Shown here: in pieces, positions 1-26,224 of the stretch | Position numbering within the stretch: position 1 is the stretch's first letter | How the letters are laid out: each line of letters starts with the position of its first letter | Source of the DNA: Gavia stellata | Taxonomy: Eukaryota; Chordata; Aves; Gaviiformes; Gaviidae | Reading direction: 5' to 3' | Assembly: GCF_030936135.1 (NCBI RefSeq) | Contig: NC_082594.1 | Span: 123,914,668-123,978,667 of the forward strand | Length of the DNA: 64,000 nucleotides | The notes under the pieces: model-generated | The model's input: the letters and a program-made list of their open reading frames with translations, nothing else | Told to the model about the DNA's origin: nothing | Database searches by the model: none | Program-made: the position numbers and the translations under genes

Positions 1-381
1 GTCATTTGCTACTTCATTCCAAAACGACTTGTGTGACTGGGATGCTGCAAGGCCTTACACAGGCACCTTAAGTGACCTCCGCTGTGCTCTCGGGTGGCCA
101 CCTTAACCCACAGCCACAGCTGCGGTCCTCATTAGTGAAACGTTTTACAAGGACGACTTTGCAGATACCTCGTGGCCCCATTTCCAAGGCCTACATGTTT
201 CCAGTGTCTGCTCAAACATTTGACTAACTGCCTTTCTGCCAGCACTTCTGATGATGTTTTGTCTTTCCTCTTCCTTTGTTTTGCCACTGTCATTCATTAA
301 GATCAACTCTGTGTCTGAGCTGTGAGGAATAAAGCTTTGCAAAGGTCTTTAAGAACAAAACCAAATTAAAAAAAAAATAAC
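1..381 (-). other. NXPE3 intron (partial)
   Basis: Start of the intron leading to the last NXPE3 coding exon. I see no esterase-domain coding sequence and no repeat here. Confidence 0.7.
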
Positions 382-13437
<13,056 letters not shown>

Positions 13438-13557
13438 TGTCCATTCACGTCTTTCCCTCCCATGTTAGACGCTGCCATGACTTCCATTCACCACAAACAT
13501 GAATGTCATTTCGTCTCAGTAGTGCACAAGAGAATTCAGTTGACTTCCGCTTCATTC

Positions 13558-16090
13558 CTGCAAATGTATTTACAGAAATTAATATTAAGTCCCCAAAATA
13601 TTATTAGAAGTAAAGTTGAGCTTAAGGCTGAAAGCACATAAATGGCTGAACTTCGCATGGCAACAACTGGTACAATAGAACCGTTAAGACAGATTTTTGT
13701 GGCATTAATCTGAACAGTACTACCTATTATGTTACTTAATTGTCTTGGGCATGTCAAGGCAAAACCTTATACAGCCAGTCTCACCTGTATTTGATACAAA
13801 AAAAAAGCAAAAGAAGAGTATAAGATGTATTTCTGGCAACCAAAAAAAACCAAACCAAACAACCACCACCCTACTTATCCGTTAGGCTACACTATCACCA
13901 TCCAGCCATCATGAGCCCAAGACTTTTAGCAGAAACTTCTGTTTTTAAGAGATCTCCCTACTGGAATCTCTAATCAGGTAAGTAAGTTGTTATTAAAGAC
14001 TAAGGTCTGAAGCAAGTTTGGACAAGCAAGATAGAAGATACTTTCTCCAGTTTTCTGCTGGGGAGAGGGGAAAAAAATAGCTGTAACACCTATCAGTTAA
14101 ACAAGAGATATCTAACAGAGTTGAACACACTAAAATTGAACTTCAGAAATCTCCTATAACATTAGACTACATCCTCCCTGTTGGGTTTGGTTTCTTTTTT
14201 ATTATTCCTTTCACATCACGTACTCTTATGCAGCTCTAATGGTAAAAAAAGTAAACTGAGAAGAATGCAAGGTGTTGGGTTTTGGTTTTGTTGTCTGTGA
14301 TTTTTTAAAAATAAAATATAATAATAGGCATGTTATTTTTAATAAAATTTAACTTTCATGAAATATATTGTTTCTCTGAGGTTGCTTGATAGCTGATCCA
14401 TTATAAAAATCGCAGACTTAACAACGGCTGATAAACAGTCCTCACAGCTTAATGCTTGTTCAGTTTGACTCCTGTATTTTCCTTCTCTTTTAGAGGGACA
14501 ATTTTGAGGCAGCCATTTTGCAAGCAAAAAGGGTACCGTTCTTGCGAAAGGAGAAGCTCTAAACTTGGAAACAGACAACAGATGGCAAGGAGAGACAGTC
14601 AAAAGACACCAGTCTCTTCAAACCTAATATTCTCAAAGCAGCGTTACTCATACAGCCATCCACCAAGAGCAACAACATAATCAAATTATTAGATAAATTG
14701 TGTATAACTTTCCATAAACAGTATAACTGAGAAGTTACACTATTTATTAAGACTATATGAAGACTGTTGTGTAAATTCAAATTGAGCATAATGATACATT
14801 AAATATCAAGATTAACTAATTCAATCATTCATTAAATGAACATAGACTAGAAAACTGAAATATATTACTGGTATAACCAGGCCAGTCTCAAAATAGACGG
14901 CATATGAAATTGCTTTACAAGGATTACAGGGATTATAACTTCAAATGCTTTGCTGAGAATTACAAAGATTGTATTTCTGACTGATGAACAAGCATTGAAA
15001 GAGCAAGATGGCCATTAAAGTATCAAACTGATGAAATGCAAGAAAAACGCAGCTTTGTTGGAACAGTTCTGCACCAATATAAAGTATAAGGCTTGTATAA
15101 AATATCAACTTGTGTTTTAAACGATAAGCGATAATGACTATAAATACATTAGAATGCTAATTTAAGGCCATATATGACCATTTGAGGAACAGAAACAAAT
15201 ACACTAGAAAAAAAGGGAATTTCCAATTTTGTTGCTGAGATCGCTCTTCTAATCACTGAAGAGCATGAGAGACTGGAAATTAATAGACTGTAATTTCATA
15301 CACCTAAAAAGGCCACGGAGGCTACTCCCACATATTTTTGTTCAAAATTTTCTGTATTTCGGTAAACGTCTCAAGTTCTAAAACATTCAAACGTACAGGT
15401 TTAGAACTTCCTTTATACTAAAGGCCTTAACATACTTCCAGTTTCATCCTCCCTGAATAATTGATCTGGTTCATCTTTTATGTAATGGAAGCACACGAGT
15501 ATGCCAAAAAGCCTCAGATTCTTACCCTTTTCTTGGAGCATTCTCTGAAGCCATCCACGCAAAAGGCCAAAAATAACCTTGGAAACAATACAGAAAACAA
15601 CGCCGTGTATATGTATATACACACACACAAACATTTTTTTAATACAACCTCATATATTGGTGGTTTGCTTGTAGCGACACAAAATAACACGGCACTTAAG
15701 ACTCCTTACCCGTAAAACTGATTTTGTTTCTACAATAATCCAGGGATTTTTTTTTTAGAGGTATTTTAATTTTTTTTCCACTTCAGTCCTATACCTTTGA
15801 GTTTTCTGCTGTTCATTGTTAAGCATTACTCCTCTCAGCTTTGTCCCGTGTTATTACACGCCCCACTTTGCCCCAAAACCAGCGCAGTGACATTTTCACC
15901 AACAGTCTTCAGGTTCTCTCATGCTCAATTATGGGACGGGGGGTGTGTTTGTTTTTTTAAACCATTAAATATTACCCGCTCTCTATCCCAACACCTCTCC
16001 CAGGCCAGCCGCGTTGCAACACCACGCGTTAGCGCAACTACTTCGAAGACCCGCCGTGCAAAACCGCTAAGGCAGACCAGCCACTAACTG
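13558..16090 (-). other. NXPE3 5'UTR intron
   Basis: AT-rich sequence between the CpG-island promoter and the first coding exon, with homopolymer runs only. One 48-nt exon-like unit at 13832-13785 (acceptor GGTTGCCAG, donor ACAG|GTGAGA) could be a non-coding 5' exon, but support is weak. Confidence 0.5.
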
Positions 16091-16099
16091 GTGATGGCA

Positions 16100-17250
16100 A
16101 AACCATCTCGGCGAGGCACAGGGCTTCCAGGCTGGACGCCTGCCTCGCTGCAGTCCCAGAAAGCCAGCCCTGCTCCCCGAAGAGCGGGGACAACAGCCGC
16201 CGCAGCGCGGTCAGCGGTCACCGCCGGTCCCCCGCGGGAGCTCGGCTCTGCCGCAGCCGCCCGCAGCAGGTGCGGGCAGGGAACACCGCCCGGCTCCCAC
16301 CGCCCAGCGAGCGGGGAGCCCTGCCGCCGGCAACGTACGCTGTAAAGCTCTATTTTACTTCTCTGGTGGTACTTCTTACGGCAGCACCCCTTCGCCCGCG
16401 CCTCGGCAGCCCCAGGCAGCACGCCGCGGGGCCGGGCCAGCCTCCGGCTGCCACCGCGGCTCGTACCCCCGGGGGAAGCGGCCCGGGAGGCTGCCAGCGC
16501 GGCGCGGCAGCCCCTGCCCCGGCAGGAAGCACCTCCAGCCGCCGCCGAGGTGAAAGCCCGGCGACGCACGCAGCGCGCCCGTGAGGGCAGGCGGGGCCGG
16601 CAGCGGGGCCCAGCAGCGCGGGGCCGGGGGGGATCGAAGCGGGGCACCCGCCGACCCCGCCACGGGAAGCCCCCACCTCAGCCGGGCAGCCGCCCCCGCC
16701 ACGGCGCCCTGCGCCCCAGGCCGCCCGGCCTCCCTACAACGGCCCCGGCCCCGCTGCCGCCCCTCCCCAGCGCCGCTCCGGCTTCCCGCGCCAGAGCTCC
16801 CCCCCCCGCCCCGACAAGCCCCGCCGGCACCGGCACCGGCACCCCACGTCCCCTCACCGCAGCCCCAGCCGCTCCCCCGGGCCAGGCAGCGGGCTCGCCC
16901 CCGGCCCGGAGGCGGATCGCTGTATATCTGTCGGCCCCGCCGCCCCTCCTTCCTCCCCGCCCCCGACACGAACGGCGGCTGCCATCGCACCACCGCCCGG
17001 CCCGGCCCGGCCCCGCCCCGCCGTTAAGGGTCGCCCTCAGCCACCGCCAGCGGCCGCTGGCTCGCCCGCGCTGCGGCACCGCGGCTCCGGCCTGGGGACG
17101 GACCGCAGGCCGCTGCTGGAGGACCCGGCCCGGCGGGGGAAGCTCGGGGCTGAGCCTGGCGGGGTTTCGCAGCGCCGACTGTGCTCGACTGCATGGAGAC
17201 AGTGCTCCTGGGGGGGAAGAACAGGCGTACAGCCGCACGCGCTGACTTCT
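16100..17250 (-). promoter_or_regulatory. NXPE3: CpG island, NXPE3 promoter
   Basis: Dense GC and CpG sequence flanked by AT-rich DNA and placed upstream of the minus-strand NXPE3 coding exons, so it is the likely promoter and first non-coding exon. Several minus-strand GT donors occur (for example CTGCG|GTGAGG near 16857), but the true first-exon donor cannot be chosen by eye. The many long open frames across it on both strands are GC-rich artefacts. Confidence 0.8.
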
Positions 17251-17423
17251 GGGCATCCTTTTTGCTGAGAAGGGCCTCATAACGGGGGCGGGGGGAAGGC
17301 CCTGTAATTTTTGAGTCACAGTAGGCAAAGCTAAAGAAACCAGGAGGGGGGAGGCTGGTGCGGGGCCCAGGGTTATGGCCCTGGTGACTCTGCCAGGCTG
17401 CAGCCCCAGTCAAGAGATGAACT

Positions 17424-17678
17424 ATGGTGGTTCCCTTCAGAGCCTTAAGCATTGCTGACCCTGGGTCTGACGGTGAATATGGGAGGGAGCTAGAGAAGCA
17501 GTGTCTCGAACAGCAAGATTATGAAGGGGCTGAGCTAGGCAGACGGGTACAGGACAGCAGAATTCGGAAAAACCGGCTGCGCTAAAGGCAGGACCTCAAA
17601 ATGCTTGAGGAGATGCACGCAGTCAGCGTGGAGCTTCACACCCTGCACCAGAGCTGGGTGGCACTTTCAATCTGGTAA
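17424..17678 (+). pseudogene. Interrupted coding-like stretch of unknown origin
   Basis: From ATG 17424 in a strong start context (ACTATGG) a frame reads 53 codons rich in Glu, Gln, Arg and Leu (EYGRELEKQCLEQQDYEGAE) to TAA at 17583. The same frame then stays open for 30 more codons of similar character (LKMLEEMHAVSVELHTL) to TAA at 17676. This suggests a decayed coiled-coil coding sequence or a small ORF on a transcript running divergently from the NXPE3 island. I do not recognise a parent gene, and it could be chance. Confidence 0.25.
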
Positions 17679-20600
17679 CAGGACAGCTGCAAGTGGATCT
17701 GCCATTACTTGTAAACACTGCGTAAGTTTAGGAATATCTCTTTCCAAAACATTCACCTGCCAGTGGTTGTCTGCACCAGTACAGGTTAGAGGCTCAATCT
17801 TATTTTTACTGAGGAATACTTGGCTTGCTTAAAACCAGGCACACACAGAGACAGAGCAGCTGAAATATTCCTGTGAAGATAATACTTTAGCCATTATAAA
17901 CATCAAATGCCTCCTCCTGTCTCCTGCCCCCATCAGCCACAGCTATTTTAAATGAGTTAGAAGTAATCTCCCTTCTCTTTTTCTCCTCCTTTCCCCACAT
18001 TACAGTGGGGATCACCTGGTAGAGATGGAACGCAAAAGTCTCAACAGGCATGAGGTTTTATTAGTACCATACGCTGTCGATCAAGAATTGAAAGCCATCT
18101 GCCTGTATAAGCAGAACACTAAAAATACAGTATCTTGAAAGATACTCGGTATTGATTTTTTCCCCCTCTCTATATATTTAGTCTATCAATTTTATAGCAG
18201 TCTCATTTCTCCTCAGCCTTCCTTCATGAGCCATGCAATGTGTCAAATTCTCCTACAGACTCCTCAGTTCAAAGCGAGACACCCAAGGCAAAACTCTCTA
18301 ATTAGTGTGCTAAATGCCAGGCATAAGCCCATCTCTGTAATATAACCGGACTGATGTTGGGGGTGAGGGCATGGAAGATGACAGCAACGACAAAACCTGT
18401 GCTCTTTTCACAGGAAATCGGTACGGCTATGCTATTCTCCACCACATTTTACATTTCACCATCCCTCAGTGATGGGAAGGGACCCCCACTACTTTTCTCC
18501 ATAAATTCTTCAGTTATTATTGTAGTTAGTCTTGGTGAAGACCTAATAATGAATCAAATGTGCTTTTCTAGTCTCTAAAGTGGTAAGCCTTTGTGCATAA
18601 AGAGGCCATAAACTGATCACTGCACATCTGCCCCCACACTCTGTAGAAGGCACCTTGTAAAAGGCTGTTCGGTTTTAAGTTATTTGAATGCCAATGGCTT
18701 TGCTGAGGTCTGTTCCACATGCAACACCTAGACGTCATTAGCCCCAAAAAGCTACAGCTTCAGCAGCTGTCACTCACCTTACATCCCTCCTGGTTTATCA
18801 CACCAGAAGCACTTGGCAATTATTTTGAGATGAGTATGGATAGATAGATAATGAAAAAGAATCAATCTTTCATTATTTCTTTTTCCAGGATTACATGCAA
18901 TAAGGTGACGTTATGCTGGGTCCTTGGTCCCATTGCCCTTCTATCCCTTACTTGCAAATAATCATCAACAATACACAGTATATTAGATAATGCATGCGGG
19001 ATTACTGAACTGATTAGCAAACAATGCATTGGACAGAGCCCTGGACAGAGCCTGCAAAGAGCACAACCCACCCTGTTCCCTTTATATACACATCTTCCAC
19101 CAGTCCCCTTTTGCCACATTACTCTTGTATCGCTTCTCCAACCATTTTCCACTTACATAACCATCTGGTGTTGCCCCCCTGCAGTTCCTTGAACAGTGAG
19201 TTTCACTCTGACCTTGCACGTGAGTTCAGCACGTCCCCTGGTCTGAGGCATAGCAACAACTAAGGTCTATTTGACATGGTTGGAAAAAGCTTCTGGCTGA
19301 TCTGGTGCTGCGCAGACCCTTTTCACATCATCTAATGCTTGTAAAGGGATAGAGCTTTTGCCAGAAGAATCCTCCTTCCAGCTTCCTCAAGTCCTTTCCC
19401 AAAAGGTTACAGAGAGAAGCTTACCTACAGGCACCAAGCAGCCTTTCCACTTCCCTTTTGCACCAGCGAATCTGCTGCAGAGCCTCCCTCAGGCAGCTGT
19501 GCTCCAGGGACATGCAGGAGCACAGCTTTCCATTGCCCCCAGGTGGTTTTGTTCCCCTTCGGGGCTAACACAAGCTCTTCCAGGGCTCCCTTTCTCCACC
19601 AGACAACAGGTGTGGCCACTGCCATCTCAGCCAAAGGCTACCTGGAGCATACCCAGCAAGCTTAACATTGACCCTGCTACACCAACGAAGGGAAAGCATC
19701 AGGCAACTATGAGTATGAAAAAGCAGGTGAGAGAAGTAGCTTACCTGTCCTGCTAGCAAAAGAATAGCTACTTTGTGTGCTTAAGACTCTCAACATCTGT
19801 GAGTAAAGCCAGAGAATTAAAGACCAAAAGGAGAGCCAATCTGCTGTAGAAAAAGTATCGAAATTAGGAACAAGCAAGCCACAATGAGGAGAAGACAAGT
19901 GAATGAACTCCACTCCAGGGAGCTCAGCACTACAAGACAGCTGTGGAGCTGATCTTGAAAATACAGGCTCCCATAGCACATGCATTTGCCTTTAACTTCA
20001 AGCTGAAGGTGTTGTAGGAGGTAACAACGGAAGAAAGAATAGAGTGTTCAGGCTGTGGAGTTTCTCAGTGTCTCCTGTTTCTCCTCAGGTCCCACAGCCT
20101 CTACACACATAAGCAGTGGTAACTTCCTCAGCTCATTTTCCATGCACCTCCCACACCAGAAAGTGTGCTGCAAGTTCTCAAGGGGCTGGAGAACTTCAGC
20201 TGGTGTAATAAAAACAGACAGGAAGAGGCATCACAAAGGCTGCTGCTTGAATGCAGTTTAGCACAATACTAACAAAACTGGCTGCTAGACTGCTGTTCCT
20301 CACAACCCCACGTTGTTTGAGAACTGTTTAAGCTTTTGTGATAGTTTATTGCTTTCAGCCCAACACGTGAACAATTTCAACAATGCGCACAGATTTTACA
20401 TTTTCCAGGGCATCCTTCATGATCATGGGCTTCGCAGTGTTCACAGACAAATTAGAGTCTTGGAAATCAAAGACTGTGAGTGGTTTCATTTGAGTACCCT
20501 GCACACAATTTTCTGCGATTTCTTCTCTTTCAATGTTGTCTTGCACAGACAGAAAGAGCAGGCTAACAGGATCTTGGCAAGGGAAAAGGGGATATACTTG

Positions 20601-20940
20601 AGCAATCCCAAAGCCCTCACATTCACAAATTCTGCCAGAAACGAATTGGGCTGTACCTGAAAAAGTCCTAGCGATCCTCAAGAAGTCCCCACTGGGACAA
20701 CAGGCATAATCGCCCAGGGTGGAATGTTGACTCCATTGGCCTTGATGGTCCTAGACCAAGGACCATGCTGGATTAATTGCAGGACTTGTGGCAGTCACAT
20801 GCACCTTTCCAGACCCACAAGAAGTCCCTTGTGACCTTCCATCGTAACATGTCTGAAAGTAGGCTTATGTATAGGCAAAACCTGTGCCAAGCTATAGACA
20901 GAAAATGAGAATGACCTCCATCAGTGACACAGATAAAGGG
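17679..20940. other. Intergenic, nothing assignable
   Basis: Sequence of mixed composition upstream of NXPE3. Short overlapping open frames exist on both strands at 19358-19756 and 20313-20681, but none has a recognisable domain or splice context. A short GATA run occurs near 18838. Confidence 0.55.
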
Positions 20941-20949
20941 TTGTCAGGC

Positions 20950-21118
20950 ATTGGAACAGGCTGCCCAGGGAGGGGGCTGAGTCACCATCCCTGGAGGTAT
21001 TTAAAAGACTGTGGATGAGGCGCTTGGGGACATGGTTTAGTGGCAGACTTGGCAGGGTTAGGTTAACGGTTGCACTTGATGATCTTAAAGGTCTCTTCCA
21101 ACCTAAACGATTCTAAGC
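20950..21118 (+). mobile_element. CR1 LINE 3' fragment, plus sense
   Basis: Shows the standard CR1 3' end: TTGGAACAGGCTGCCCAGGG, GTCACCATCCCTGGAGGTAT, GGGGACATGGTTTAGTGG, CTTGATGATCTTAAAGGTCT, ending ACGATTCTAAG. It is less diverged than the copy at 12.6-13.2 kb. Confidence 0.93.
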
Positions 21119-24100
21119 CTTTATTAAGATCTGTCAAGATCTCTACGTGCTGCCCCATGTAGACTGAAGTAATATTTCCTTCTACCTATACCCCAAATCG
21201 ATGCATTATATCACCACAGATCCTTCACAAATGCAGTATTATGGCTTGAAAGTAATGATGTACTGATGCAAGCTATACTTGGACATAGTGGTTTGTGCTT
21301 TTGCAACTGTATCAATACAGTAGAGAAAAATTACTTTTCACACTGTAACACCTGAGTGAAGGGGAAAAAAATACCTCACCTACCCTCTGGACATAATGTT
21401 ATATAAAATTAACAACAATTTTCCAAACCACACTGTCACACACAAAAGAAACTCAGCTCCTAGCATATGTAAGGATTTCAGCCCATAAAATTCAAAGTAA
21501 CTGTTCACCCACTAGATAAGTTTACCTCTTTACTTTCCAACTCTAGCCAAAGATTTTAATGTCCGATCTTATTACAAATATGAATCAAAAACAGGGACAA
21601 GAGGGACCTTCAACCTGAGCTCCTGAAGTGTTATGGTTACTATCCCTACAATACACAGCATTTAAACTTAATAGTACAGCTTTAAGGTCTTAACTACTCC
21701 AAGAGAAAACAGCACTGCTCTTCTAAGACTTCAAGTGAAGTCACTTTAGCTATGCCCATTTCTCTCTTTCAAATATCTTCATAAAAGAGCAAGAAGAGTC
21801 TCACTTAAAAACCTCAGCTAATTTCTTCAGTGTAATGAAGCGGAAACACATAGCAAAGAGTTAAGAAATGCCCACTAGCCTCCATGTGCGAAATGAGAGT
21901 TAAGCAAAACAAAGTGTGTGGGGGGTTTGGGGGGTTTTTTTAATCTTTGGGATGACCGTCCTGCAGTAAAACATTACTTTCATCTATGTCTGAGCTCCTG
22001 GATTGTTTGGTAAAGCCTGAAAGTTGTTTAATTAGTCTTCATTTATTTAAGCACACAGCAGGTATCTGACCAAACCAAAATAATAGGAGAGGGAACAACA
22101 TGCTTTGCAATTCTATTTCTCTTGGTAAGCACCCACAGCCTTAATTTGCTTTCTAGAAAGCTCTGTACAAAATACTACCATATCTTTTAATTTAAACACA
22201 ATAGGGAATTAAGAACATGAAAGAGTAGGCCAGTGATAAAAACAAAAGACTGCAAGTCATGAATACCAATTTCAGTGGCATCTACTAATCAATTGGTGCA
22301 TAAATTTTCAGTACCCTTCTACACTTACTATCTTCAACGCTGAAACAGTGCGACATTAGATGCCTCAGCTGTACCCAGTCATGAATGCTAATGCTTACCT
22401 CGCCATCATTGTTCTGCATTTCTAAACTTTTTATCTCCAAAAGAGCCCTCCAATGGTAAGACAATGACCATTAGCTGTAAGAGTCAGGACCAAGTACAAA
22501 TGAACATTTTCAATAAATGTACAAATAATTTATTTAAAATTCAAAACTCAGAGGTACAAACAAAATATTTAAGAAACAATAAATCCAGAAATGTAAACAC
22601 TTATAGAAAATATACGAACTGTACCAATTTAAACACCCACCATTCTTCACAGAAAATAGTGAGAAGTAGAAAGACAAATCAATGCCTAATTGTTATTTTT
22701 TTCAAATTCTAGTTCAGAGGTAGAATACTACTGTGAAAGACTCAACAAAATTTAGTTCAATAGAATTATGCTACAAGTGAATTTGGCCCATATACTTATG
22801 AATGTAATGAAGCCAGAAAAGAAGTTTCTTATTGAGAGCTCTTATACAATAAAACTTGGCGTTGAACTTTCCAAGAGATAAAGCACCTTTCCTGATAAAT
22901 ACTGTTTTAATGCTTTTGCAAATAAAGGATCCTATGCTTTTTCCATTTCTGACATAAAGAAAGCATTTAAAAATAGACATAAAGTCCCAAATTTTTGGCA
23001 GGCATATAGAAAGCAAGTGTTTTTCAATAATTTGTTCTAGAAAGCCGAACTGGGGAAAAAATGTAACTATCAAAGAAGACTTTTTGAAAGACTTCATGAA
23101 TACTTGATGCCTACTTATTTGGGTGGCACAGTCCTCAAGGAAAAAAAAAGTTAAATACAACAGGAAAAAAAAAAAATCTTTTCTACTAGCTAAAAGCAAG
23201 GGAAGTGACGAGTTTTTACATTTTGTCATTCAGCCAGTCTCCAACTAAATGCTACAATTGTACCCTCTCAGGGAAACGTGTATCTGTGTGAGACACACTG
23301 TAACTTTAAGTCCGGTAAAAAGTACCCAGGTAGTCTTAAAGGAATGTATCTTCCATTTTTGTTCATCAAACAACCTGCTACAAATAGAAATTAAGACTGG
23401 AGTTCTTCAGACAATATTTACAAATTCATAAAAACCAGGAACAATTTGCAAGCTCAATGACATACAACATTATTCACAAAAAACCCAAACTTGTTTTTTA
23501 TATACAGACAGACCGGCTGCTAAATGCACTATTTAAATTGCTGCATGCAAATAGAATCTATGGTTGTTTAAGGAACTTAACTATAAACAAACTGTTAGGC
23601 TTCTGCAATTTAGTTTAACAAGGACTTTCTCAAGTATTTGCTGAAAGATATTTGTGTTTTAGAAGCAACAACATAAAATTTGCAGTCCTAATGCCTTCTT
23701 GCTTTGTGGTAAAAGAACACTTTGAGAGATGTAAATATGATTAAATCCCAATTTAGACAGCCAGTTCACAAGGACTCAACTTAAGCATGACACTGCTTCT
23801 TTTAAAGAAACGAAAGCAGAGAGCCAGGCCAATGTTCACTACATTTTAAAAACTCCGTCCTTGCCACACATACTTTGTTTACAAAATAGCACCACACAGG
23901 AATAGTCACCAAAAAAAAAAACCCCACCCCAACATTAGAGTTGCTGCATTCATTCAGCAGCTAAATCTCCCACTCATTTAAATGACAGTTTTAGGTACTA
24001 AAAACAGAGTTGTGACCATTAACCTCAGTTCATGGAAGAAGGCAGAAACAGAAATTTACTTACTGTCATTAATGAGGCATTGCCTTGTGTTTTGCTTTTG

Positions 24101-26220
24101 TAAAGACATTATTTAACAGAGAGGAATCAATACAATCCAAATACCTTAAAAAAACTTTGAAATACAAAATGGGAACAGGCCTGCTTTCATGATATTCTTC
24201 TACTTTCCCAAATACTGTCTGGAACAGTATCTATCAAATCTTACATACAGTAGAAAAATGCATTCTTCATTGCATGAAAGATTGAAATTTGTAAACTATA
24301 AAAATAATTGGGAGAAAACTGAAATAGCAAATCATAAGAGTTGGTGTTACCATTACAGATTAAACCTGAAAAAAAAACCCAGATAAATGCATCTCCACCT
24401 TCCCCCTACCTTCAGAAAAGTAGGCAAAAGAGTGATGTCTGCCATAGACTAGCTGAAAGAGGTTTACATGTGCTGAATACCTCATTTGGGGCAAAACTAC
24501 ATGTGTGGCACATTTTAAATCATTAGTCTGAGCTGTATTTAGCTGATTTTTCTGAAGCAAATTAAAGAAGTGCTTAAACTGTACTCACAGCAGAGCTGAC
24601 AACATTGCCTGACAAATAACCATTAGTAATCTCTTCCATCAGCACTGGAGGATCAGCCCAGGACACAGTACAACAGACAAGCTTTCCTTCTACAAAGTAC
24701 ATTCTTCTGTTCAATATGAAGCCTTGCAAAAGGAAAATGCTGAAAAACATATAATATTAATACAGGAAAATTTCAGACATGCATTTTCATATTATTAGGC
24801 CTTCTGATTCCTTTACGAAATTTCCATCATCTCCAAAGGGGGCTGTGCATCCCTATCCAGGTAAAAAAAACACTACATACCTGGATTAAGAAAACTTATA
24901 CAGAACAAAGAAGAGTAAATGTTAAGCCATCTATTAAGTTATTATATTCTTTGAGAGCTCAGAATGGACTGAAAGAAGTAATTTTTAAGCATACATCCAG
25001 TTTGAGTCCTTATTTTTCCACTCTATCCCCCATTATGTCTTTCCCTGTATGTATGTATTTTAATGATCAGGATGAAAATATTTTGTGTATATGCAAACTA
25101 ATTACATCTAACCTTGTAAAAAATAATCCAAAACTTCCTAATTCTTTGTGATTTCTGTATATTTAGGCAACTCATCTTCTACACAGGCAAGATACTTTTC
25201 AGAACATCAGAAAAAAAAATAAAATCTTTCCTATTTCACAGCTTCCCCAAAAGAGTAAGATAAAGCTGATTATATGTTAGTACACACTTTGCTGTACCTT
25301 CATAAAATCAGTTTTGGATATACAAGTTAAAAAAGCCAACAGTTGACCTAGGCATTAGTTAAAATAGGTCATCTTGTGTTTGTGTTCACAAGCCCAAGTA
25401 ACAGAGGAAACATCAAGAAAGATGTAGGGCTTCCATGAAAAATTAAGTTTCACCAAGTTTTCCCCCCTTGACACCTCCAAAACTGAAGTTGTTTCTCCTC
25501 TAATTCTGCAGCGAAACTGACAATAATACAAAATAGCAAAATATATATGGTCCATCAGTGTCTTCAGTAAGCAAAACATTTTTATCCACACAGTGGTCTA
25601 GTTTCTCCCAGGTCCTGCGTAACGCTAATACAGCACTCTGCCACAAAAGAGAACTTACTGTTTTATTACACTTAACCACTGTCTCCAGAGTGTAAGGTCC
25701 AACAACTGTTCCACAGATAGAAGTAATTTCTCTCTCAAAACCCAAAAGAAAGTCTCTTTAAAGCTTTACATGAGATTATTTTTTTTTTTTTATAACAGAT
25801 TGACAGTAAAAGAGCCAAATCCTATGAACTGTGATCTCCGAGCATGGCAGATTTAAATCCGAGTTGAAAACATTCAGAGGATAAGGGTACTATCATGTAG
25901 CCTACACACTTCTTTGCACAGTTAATTAGATGTGATACATTAATGCACCTGTACCATTTTCAATACCCAAGCACACTCATGCTCTAAGACCTAATTATGA
26001 ATATGGTTATGCTACAAACATGCTGTAACTAGGGTGAGTTAGAAAGATAGCACATTAAGAATCTACCGCCTCGGCTGTTGGTTTTATTTTTTCTTTAAAA
26101 TGCTCTCATGTATGCAAGGCACAGTCAAATGTCAGCTTGACTACAGTGACAGCTCTTTTGAGAAGTTAGTGCCCTAGAACTTATTTTTATGGGAGTGGGG
26201 AAAAAGAGATGACGGCTACT
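21119..26220. other. AT-rich intergenic sequence
   Basis: Lies between CR1 and the probable CEP97 poly(A) site. AT-rich with many homopolymer runs. The 152-codon minus-strand open frame at 22771-23229 is composition-driven (Phe/Lys/Ile-rich, no domain). Longer CEP97 3'UTR isoforms could extend into it, since further TTTATT (AATAAA minus) occur. Confidence 0.6.
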
Positions 26221-26224
26221 CTAC

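Noticed and set aside
16084-17328. Many long Pro/Ala/Arg/Gly-rich open frames on both strands
   Set aside because: They are products of CpG-island composition, where stop codons are rare. The same applies to 41513-42938 and 49506-50850.
22771-23229. 152-codon minus-strand ORF downstream of CEP97
   Set aside because: Phe/Lys/Ile-rich composition from AT-rich DNA with homopolymer Phe runs. No domain.
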